Assembly (NCBI GenBank): GCA_016342385.1
Contig: JAEINM010000082.1
Span: 1 to 11,753 of the forward strand
DNA from: Spirochaetaceae bacterium
GTDB lineage: Bacteria; Spirochaetota; Spirochaetia; DSM-2461
DNA length: 11,753 nucleotides
Direction of reading: 5' to 3'
The notes under the pieces were generated by a model. That model ran no database searches and had not been told where the DNA came from. It was given only the letters and a program-made list of their open reading frames with translations. The translations under genes and the position numbers were made by a program. This document shows, piece after piece, positions 6,807 to 11,753 of this stretch; within the stretch, counting starts at the first letter, position 1; each line of letters begins with the position of its first letter.

Positions 6807-7765
6807 TTAAATACGCTCCATACTTATTTTCCTCTATATTCATTGTATTCCTTTATCTCTCTATACAGGCTATGATTAAAAGTCCTTTTTCTTCGGGAGA
6901 TTCATCAGTTTCCAAGGATGAAAAAAGCAACCATTATGCTTTTTTCCTGCCCGCTTACGATTATTCTTTTTTCAGGAAATTGAAAGAGGGGGCCCAGAGT
7001 GCTTCAGAGTCTATGGATTGTTCAATCACTTTTCATGCTCTGGATACAGACCCGCTCAGCTTTGAAATGGTTCCCTACTCCGGTATTGACGGCATTGGAA
7101 TCTATCCCTATACAAAAGATCAGAAAACTCTCGATATCCTGGCTGATATTTCGAAAGCGGGAATTCCCATTATCCAGATTGAGAATGAAATTATCAGAAA
7201 TGAAACAACCTTCTTTATTGGAACCAATAACTTCGAATCGGGAAAAGCAATCGGTAAGCTCGCCCTTAAATTAGAAAAGAGGAAACTCAATGTGACTCTT
7301 GTCTATAGTGATAAGAATCCCGGTCTTATGTCTGAAGGGAATTTGATTGAACTGGGGCTTATTTCTACACTGGGAGACCGTAAAGGCAAACTGCAGACAG
7401 AAGTGACAAGTCTGAATCCTCTCGATGCGGAAAGACTGACTTATGATCTTATGCGACAGACACCCCCCATAGATGTTATCGTTCTCACCGATCCCAGTGA
7501 TACTCATGTTTCTGTTCAGGCCATAATCGATATGAATCTTGTCGGGACGGTTCATATTATAGGCTTTGGAGAGGATGACAGAATAAAGGAGTATATCAAT
7601 AAAGGACTCGTTCTTGGATCTATAGTCCGGAATCCCTTTCGCATAGGATTCAGTGCTGTTATGGCTCTCCAGGAGATCAGTAATAATGGATATACTTCAG
7701 CTTACGTTGATACGGGGATAAGTATCATAACCAGTGATGATTTGGGAGACCTGACTGATGATTAA
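6794..7765 (+). CDS. Membrane-anchored periplasmic-binding-protein-like sugar sensor (XylFII-type)
   Basis: This 323-residue protein belongs to the Peripla_BP_4 / ribose-binding-protein fold and probably senses a sugar outside the membrane. Residues ~8-25 form one hydrophobic segment after NRFFKYAP. It has no lipobox Cys and no clear signal-peptidase site, so it may stay anchored. The binding fold shows YAFFLPAYDYSFFRKLKEGAQ at the start, GIGIYPYTKD, GIPIIQIENE, FFIGTNNFESGKAIGKLAL, DVIVLTDPSD and IIGFGEDDRIKEYINKGLVLGSIV, the order seen in RbsB-type proteins. The start is GTG because an in-frame stop lies at 6788-6790 and the next ATG (6872) would remove the anchor. The stop overlaps the kinase gene by 8 bases (ATGATTAA). 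In Clostridium beijerinckii a protein of this kind, XylFII, binds xylose and activates an adjacent LytS kinase; the same role is inferred here. The ligand is not proven by sequence: it is clearly diverged from the XylF encoded three genes on. Confidence 0.8.
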   Translation: MNRFFKYAPYLFSSIFIVFLYLSIQAMIKSPFSSGDSSVSKDEKSNHYAFFLPAYDYSFFRKLKEGAQSASESMDCSITFHALDTDPLSFEMVPYSGIDGIGIYPYTKDQKTLDILADISKAGIPIIQIENEIIRNETTFFIGTNNFESGKAIGKLALKLEKRKLNVTLVYSDKNPGLMSEGNLIELGLISTLGDRKGKLQTEVTSLNPLDAERLTYDLMRQTPPIDVIVLTDPSDTHVSVQAIIDMNLVGTVHIIGFGEDDRIKEYINKGLVLGSIVRNPFRIGFSAVMALQEISNNGYTSAYVDTGISIITSDDLGDLTDD

Positions 7766-9254
7766 GCTGAATATGAACAATTCTCTACGAATCAAACTCC
7801 TGTATTATTTTATTTTATCCATGGCTTTTACTTTAATCTCTTTTAGTTTTATATTTGTCAATTCCCTGACACTGCAGGACATTGCAGACAGAAGATTTGA
7901 AGATGAACAATTCCTCCAGGAACTTCAATCTCAACTTGATGATATACAGGAACCGCTGGAGAGTTATCTGAGTATCTACTCATCATCTTCTCTGGCTCAA
8001 TTACTTTATACAACAGAAACTCTTAAAGAATCTCTCCCTGTCAGGAGACCTATAACCAATAATGAAGCACTGTTGTTAAACAGGGAGATTTTCTTTCTTA
8101 TTGATTCTTACCTTATACAGGTGAATCATGTCATTGAGATGAAAAGGGGCCGAAAAGTTATTGAGTATACCAGGGCTTTTGAAGATCTCTCCATTCTCTA
8201 CAATTATATAACAGAGAGGATTAATAAGGTCAGCCTTCAGGGATTTCGAAATCAATTGCGTGAATACAGGCACTTTCTCGACCTATTCAGAAAAGTGCAG
8301 ATGTATAGCCTGGTTTTGATTGTTCTGATAATGGCCTTATCATTCTCTATTCTTATGAGAACGCTAAACAATATCTCCATCCCGATACATCAGCTTTCTA
8401 TTATGGCAGGCAAGATTTCAGGGGGAGATTTTGATCTTCCCGATATTAGTTTTAATTCGGTCAATGAGATTAATCATGTTGCAGCTGCTTTCAATAATAT
8501 GAAGAACAGTATTAGCCATTATATAAAGGAATTACAGAATCAAAAAGAAATCGAACAGCAGATAATGACTGAACGAGTGCGGAATCTTAAAATGGAACAA
8601 CTTCTGAAAAGAATGGAGCTCTATACAATGCAGGCCCAGATGAATCCTCATTTCCTCTTTAATACCATTAATACAGGAGTCCAGCTGGCCATTGTGGAAG
8701 AGGCGGAAAAAACAGCTGATTTTATGGAGAATCTGGCGGCACTTTTTCGGTACAACATAAGGGAGAAGAAATTTTTTGTTCCTTTAAGACATGAATTTGA
8801 GGGACTCAAATCGTATTTTAATATTTTAAAAATCCGTTTCCCCAATTCTCTGAATTTTGAACTCGATATCCAGGAGGATCTCCTCGACAAGTTCAGTTGC
8901 CCCGCCATGATACTTCAGCCTCTTGTGGAAAATTCCGTAGTCCATGCTTTTAAAAATAAAGAGGGTATGGGGACTGTTACGGTGTCTATTCATTATCACA
9001 GGCCCATTTTAAGAATTTCTGTAAAAGACAATGGTATAGGGATCCCGGATAAGACTAAAAATGCCCTTCTTGTCTCTCATACACACGATTATCAGTTAAG
9101 TTCAAAAGTTATGGGTCTGGAAAATGTTATCCAGCGATGTTATTTCTTTTATCCTGAAGAGAAAGATGTTATTGAGATAGACAGCCGGCAGGGGAAGGGA
9201 ACCGATATCATCATCAATATCAATACGGAGGTTGATCCATGTATCGAGTTATGA
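7758..9254 (+). CDS. LytS/YesM-type sensor histidine kinase
   Basis: This is a two-component sensor kinase of the inner membrane (498 residues). It has TM1 at ~13-37, an extracytoplasmic domain at ~38-180, TM2 at ~182-200, a HAMP linker at ~201-254 and a coiled stretch at ~255-290. The His_kinase (PF06580-type) core follows with His298 in QMNPHFLFNTIN as the phosphorylated residue. The ATPase domain has an N-box at LVENSVVHAF (Asn392) and a G-box at DNGIGIP (424-430). The start ATG overlaps the stop of the binding-protein gene, and GGGAG 9 bases upstream serves as ribosome binding site. The stop overlaps the regulator gene by 16 bases, so all three are probably translated in a coupled way. 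The ectodomain is helical-looking and has no recognised ligand fold, consistent with contacting the neighbouring binding protein rather than the sugar itself (inference). Assignment to the family is firm; the signal is inferred. Confidence 0.92.
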   Translation: MIKLNMNNSLRIKLLYYFILSMAFTLISFSFIFVNSLTLQDIADRRFEDEQFLQELQSQLDDIQEPLESYLSIYSSSSLAQLLYTTETLKESLPVRRPITNNEALLLNREIFFLIDSYLIQVNHVIEMKRGRKVIEYTRAFEDLSILYNYITERINKVSLQGFRNQLREYRHFLDLFRKVQMYSLVLIVLIMALSFSILMRTLNNISIPIHQLSIMAGKISGGDFDLPDISFNSVNEINHVAAAFNNMKNSISHYIKELQNQKEIEQQIMTERVRNLKMEQLLKRMELYTMQAQMNPHFLFNTINTGVQLAIVEEAEKTADFMENLAALFRYNIREKKFFVPLRHEFEGLKSYFNILKIRFPNSLNFELDIQEDLLDKFSCPAMILQPLVENSVVHAFKNKEGMGTVTVSIHYHRPILRISVKDNGIGIPDKTKNALLVSHTHDYQLSSKVMGLENVIQRCYFFYPEEKDVIEIDSRQGKGTDIIININTEVDPCIEL

Positions 9255-10714
9255 TCGTAGATGATGAAGAACCGGTTCTCGATAGTTTCAGTTTTATCTT
9301 CAAAAAATATGTTTCCGACTTTACCCTCTGCGGTAAAGCCAGATCGGGTATAGAAGCGATGGAGGTTGTCAGAGAACAGAATCCTGACCTGGTCTTCATG
9401 GATATCCAGATGCCCGGCATCGATGGAATAGAGGCAATAAAAAAAATTCAGCCTTTGTATCCTCATATCATTTTTATCTTATCTACAGCTTATGAGCGTT
9501 TTGATATTGCGCAAAAAGCCATACATCTAGGTGTTTTCAGCTATCTGGTAAAACCAGTATCAAGGAATAAAATCCTGGAAGAACTGGATAAGGTTAAATT
9601 ATTTCTCGATAACAGAAAACAGCATAAAGATCTTCTCATTGAAGAAGAGCAGTTTCTTGAAAAAACCAGAAAAGATCTACAGGACAGTTTTCTATCCAGT
9701 TTAATCTGGAAGAATCCCGATCAGGAAAAATGGGATGAATTCTGCCGGTATTTTTCTATAAACAGTGAACGGGCTGCTATTAGCCTTGTCGGTGGTATTG
9801 GAAATGTCGCGGAAGATATGAGAGATGAGATATACGGAGAGATTATAAAGAAAATTCAGTATAAATATAATTGCCTGACCGCAGATCTTGGAGACAAACT
9901 TCTTTTATTCTTTCCTGAAGAAATGGAGTTAAAGAGGCTGGAGAAGCAGTTTCGTGAGATTCTTTCCGGTTTAGAAAGATTCAGTCTTATTCTCGGAATG
10001 GGGGGAGTCTACCATTTTTCCCAATTGACAAAATCTTTTTCAGAAGCCTTTCAGCCATTTGCTGATGAAAATGATGCGGGAAATAAAAGAAATAACGAAC
10101 AGAGAAAAATCCTCTCCTTATACAAAAGCATTCTCACATCGGAAAGAAATAAAGGGGAAGATCTATTTAAGGAATTCTGGATTGAAAAATTCAAGAAAGA
10201 CTCATTTCTTGTGGCAAAAGGGAAAATGGTCGCTCTTTTTACTCTCCTATTACAGGATATAGAGGATCATCTTCTTATAAAAAGCCATTTCAATATTGAT
10301 CCCGCCGAAGAGATAATGCCTTTGGATTCGGTTGAAGAGTGGGAACATTGGGCGACTCATTCTATTAAGGAGCTCTTTAATATACTGGAAACTCAAAAAG
10401 GGTATACCTATCCGAAACCTCTGAAAAAAGCCTTGGCTTTTATTGGCGAGAATTACAATAAACAGCTTCAATTATCTTCCGTAGCCGAAGAATGTATGGT
10501 CACGGGAAGCTATTTAAGCCGTTTATTCTCAGAACATCTGAATACGAAGTTTATCGATTACGTGAACCGATACAGAATAAATCAGGCCGTAATTCTGCTT
10601 CGGGATAAGAATCTGACAATCAAAGAAGCCTCATATCTTGTGGGATATCAGGATCCGAATTATTTCAGCCGGATATTCCGGAAAATTATGGGAATTTCTC
10701 CATCTGATCTTTAA
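9239..10714 (+). CDS. YesN-type response regulator, receiver plus AraC helix-turn-helix
   Basis: This is a cytoplasmic transcription regulator that is the expected partner of the kinase just upstream. Residues 1-~120 are a complete receiver: acidic pair Asp8-Asp9 (VDDEEP), phosphorylation site Asp55 (FMDIQMPG), the Ser/Thr switch at 82-83 and Lys105 in LVKPVS. Residues ~125-390 are a long, mostly helical linker with no motif I recognise, as is usual for YesN-type proteins. Residues ~391-491 are a double AraC/XylS helix-turn-helix, from LKKALAFIGENYNKQLQLS through SYLSRLFSEHLNTKFIDYVN to GYQDPNYFSRIFRKIMGISPSDL. The protein ends right after that signature, a few residues shorter than many relatives. 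GGAGG at 9227-9231, 7 bases before the ATG, fixes the start inside the kinase gene. It probably controls the binding-protein gene 14 bases downstream and perhaps its own operon. Confidence 0.93.
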   Translation: MYRVMIVDDEEPVLDSFSFIFKKYVSDFTLCGKARSGIEAMEVVREQNPDLVFMDIQMPGIDGIEAIKKIQPLYPHIIFILSTAYERFDIAQKAIHLGVFSYLVKPVSRNKILEELDKVKLFLDNRKQHKDLLIEEEQFLEKTRKDLQDSFLSSLIWKNPDQEKWDEFCRYFSINSERAAISLVGGIGNVAEDMRDEIYGEIIKKIQYKYNCLTADLGDKLLLFFPEEMELKRLEKQFREILSGLERFSLILGMGGVYHFSQLTKSFSEAFQPFADENDAGNKRNNEQRKILSLYKSILTSERNKGEDLFKEFWIEKFKKDSFLVAKGKMVALFTLLLQDIEDHLLIKSHFNIDPAEEIMPLDSVEEWEHWATHSIKELFNILETQKGYTYPKPLKKALAFIGENYNKQLQLSSVAEECMVTGSYLSRLFSEHLNTKFIDYVNRYRINQAVILLRDKNLTIKEASYLVGYQDPNYFSRIFRKIMGISPSDL

Positions 10715-10728
10715 AGGAGTACATTATT

Positions 10729-11753
10729 ATGGTTCAAAAAATTACTTTGATACTTATGTCTATTGCTCTATTTGTTTCCTGTTCACCTGAAGAGGAATCA
10801 GGTCAGGATGTTATCCGGATCGGCTTTTCCGCCGCTTCTGAAACATTTCTGCAGGAGAGATGGGACCGTGATAAAAAGATTTTTACAAGCACGGCCGGAG
10901 AACTCGGTGCAGAGGTCATTTTCGCTAAATCTCTTGGGAATTCCAAAGATCAGGTTTCACAGATTCAGTATCTGATGGAACAGGATATTGATGTCCTGGT
11001 GATCATCCCAAAGGATAAAGAATTATTAAGCGGAGTTGTCAGAAAAGTAATCGATAAAAGAATCCCGGTACTCTCTTATGACAGGCCTATATTGGGAGTT
11101 TCCATAACCGGGTATATTTCCTTTGATAATCATCAGGTAGGCCGTCTGATGGCCGAGGCTCTAGTCTCGCGGGTGCCCGAGGGGAATTATCTTCTTGTGA
11201 ATGGTTCTATCCGAGACAACAATAGTTTTGAAGTTAATTCTGGTGTTCATGAAATTCTGGATCCTCTGGTTGAAGAGGGGAAAATCCTGATTGCAGAGGA
11301 AATCTGGCTCGATGAATGGAGTTATGATGAAGCACTGGAGAAGATCGGCCGTGTTTTTGAGGGAAATGATAACATTCAGGCTATTTTCGCTCCCAATGAC
11401 AATATGGCACAGGCGGCCATCCGTATCCTTTCAGAAAAACAGCTTGCAGGAAAAGTTGCCGTGGTCGGACAGGATGCCGATCTGATCTCCTGCCAGAGCA
11501 TTGTAGAGGGTACTCAATTGATGACAGTGTATAAACCGATTCACAACCTGGCTACCAGAGCGGCAGAACTCGCTGTGAAAATGGCCAGGAAAGAAGTGCT
11601 GATAGCAGATATGTTTATAGATAATCAGAGTGAAGAGGAAATCCCTTTCTTTATGGAGAAGCCAATTCCTGTATTTAAAGAGGATCTTGAAGCAACTGTT
11701 ATTCGTGATGGGTTTCATTCCCGCGAGGACATTTACCGCAACGCTATAGGACA
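10729..11753 (+). CDS. xylF: XylF-like xylose ABC transporter substrate-binding lipoprotein (3' end cut by window)
   Basis: This is the extracytoplasmic substrate-binding component of a sugar ABC importer, most like D-xylose-binding XylF. The frame is open for 341 codons to the right edge. It starts at ATG 10729 with GGAG (10716-10719) 9 bases upstream, just after the regulator's stop. The signal peptide ends LFVSC with Cys18 as the lipid-anchored residue, unlike the soluble XylF of E. coli. The XylF hallmarks I recall are present in order: LQERWDRDKKIF (about 41-52), DVLVIIPKD, YISFDNHQVG (129-138), VPEGNYLLVNGS with DNN at 163-165, NDNMAQAA near 223-230, VVGQDADL (245-252) and TVIRDGFH (323-330). 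Because DGFH lies near the C-terminus of XylF, only a few to a few tens of residues are likely missing. The ATPase and permease genes (xylG, xylH) would be expected next. Ligand assignment rests on motif memory: a related aldose-binding (ChvE-like) protein is the alternative. Confidence 0.85.
   Translation, partial: MVQKITLILMSIALFVSCSPEEESGQDVIRIGFSAASETFLQERWDRDKKIFTSTAGELGAEVIFAKSLGNSKDQVSQIQYLMEQDIDVLVIIPKDKELLSGVVRKVIDKRIPVLSYDRPILGVSITGYISFDNHQVGRLMAEALVSRVPEGNYLLVNGSIRDNNSFEVNSGVHEILDPLVEEGKILIAEEIWLDEWSYDEALEKIGRVFEGNDNIQAIFAPNDNMAQAAIRILSEKQLAGKVAVVGQDADLISCQSIVEGTQLMTVYKPIHNLATRAAELAVKMARKEVLIADMFIDNQSEEEIPFFMEKPIPVFKEDLEATVIRDGFHSREDIYRNAIG

Noticed and set aside
8648..8908. Minus-strand open frame inside the histidine kinase core
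   Set aside because: It lies opposite the conserved H-box to N-box region, has no ribosome binding site or recognisable domain, and is a shadow of the kinase gene.
9149..9466. Minus-strand open frame across the kinase/regulator junction
   Set aside because: It is antisense to the firmly assigned kinase end and receiver domain, and its product has no domain features.
10763..10975. Short plus-strand open frames within the last gene (also 11291-11485)
   Set aside because: They are in a different frame from the continuous XylF-like frame that begins at 10729 and runs to the window edge.

Overview
The window looks like part of the chromosome of a free-living spirochaete (Spirochaeta/Oceanispirochaeta-like). 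The basis is inference from style, not a marker gene: moderate-to-low GC, several lipoproteins with the relaxed lipoboxes seen in spirochaetes (FVSC, LLSC, IQSC), large envelope proteins that mix beta-barrel, Ig-like, transglutaminase and TPR parts, a beta-helix lipoprotein, and sugar ABC uptake under LytS/YesN-type control. Coding density is high, with no stretch over 300 bases lacking a gene, and I saw no RNA genes, insertion sequences or CRISPR arrays.

Region 1 (1-1250, +): the 3' part of an NtrC-type sigma-54-dependent response regulator, cut by the left edge inside its receiver domain. It ends at a short hairpin shared with the convergent gene that follows.

Region 2 (1273-2543, -): a lipoprotein with two fibronectin type III modules and a C-terminal jelly-roll-like domain. 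It is split by what looks like a single missing base near 2103-2111, so it reads as two overlapping open frames.

Region 3 (2544-6713, +): a divergent intergenic region with promoter-like boxes and an inverted repeat, then two tightly coupled envelope genes. The first encodes a beta-barrel / transglutaminase-like / TPR protein. The second encodes a lipoprotein with an Ig-like start and a right-handed beta-helix built from repeats of the type NPxIxNNxIxGG.

Region 4 (6754-11753, +): the most informative part. Four genes lie in a row with overlaps of 8 and 16 bases and a 14-base gap. They encode a membrane-anchored sugar-binding-like protein, a LytS/YesM-type sensor kinase, a YesN-type AraC response regulator, and a XylF-like xylose-binding lipoprotein that is cut by the right edge close to its natural end. 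The order and content match the three-component xylose-sensing arrangement known from Clostridium beijerinckii (XylFII-LytS-YesN controlling xylFGH), here in a probable spirochaete. The inferred flow is: extracytoplasmic sugar is bound by the anchored protein, which signals through the kinase ectodomain; the kinase phosphorylates the YesN-like regulator; and the regulator controls the uptake operon, whose ATPase and permease genes would lie just beyond the window. The cassette is preceded by a good promoter match placed so close to the first start codon that a leaderless mRNA is plausible, and by three GATTCT copies spaced 23-24 bases apart.
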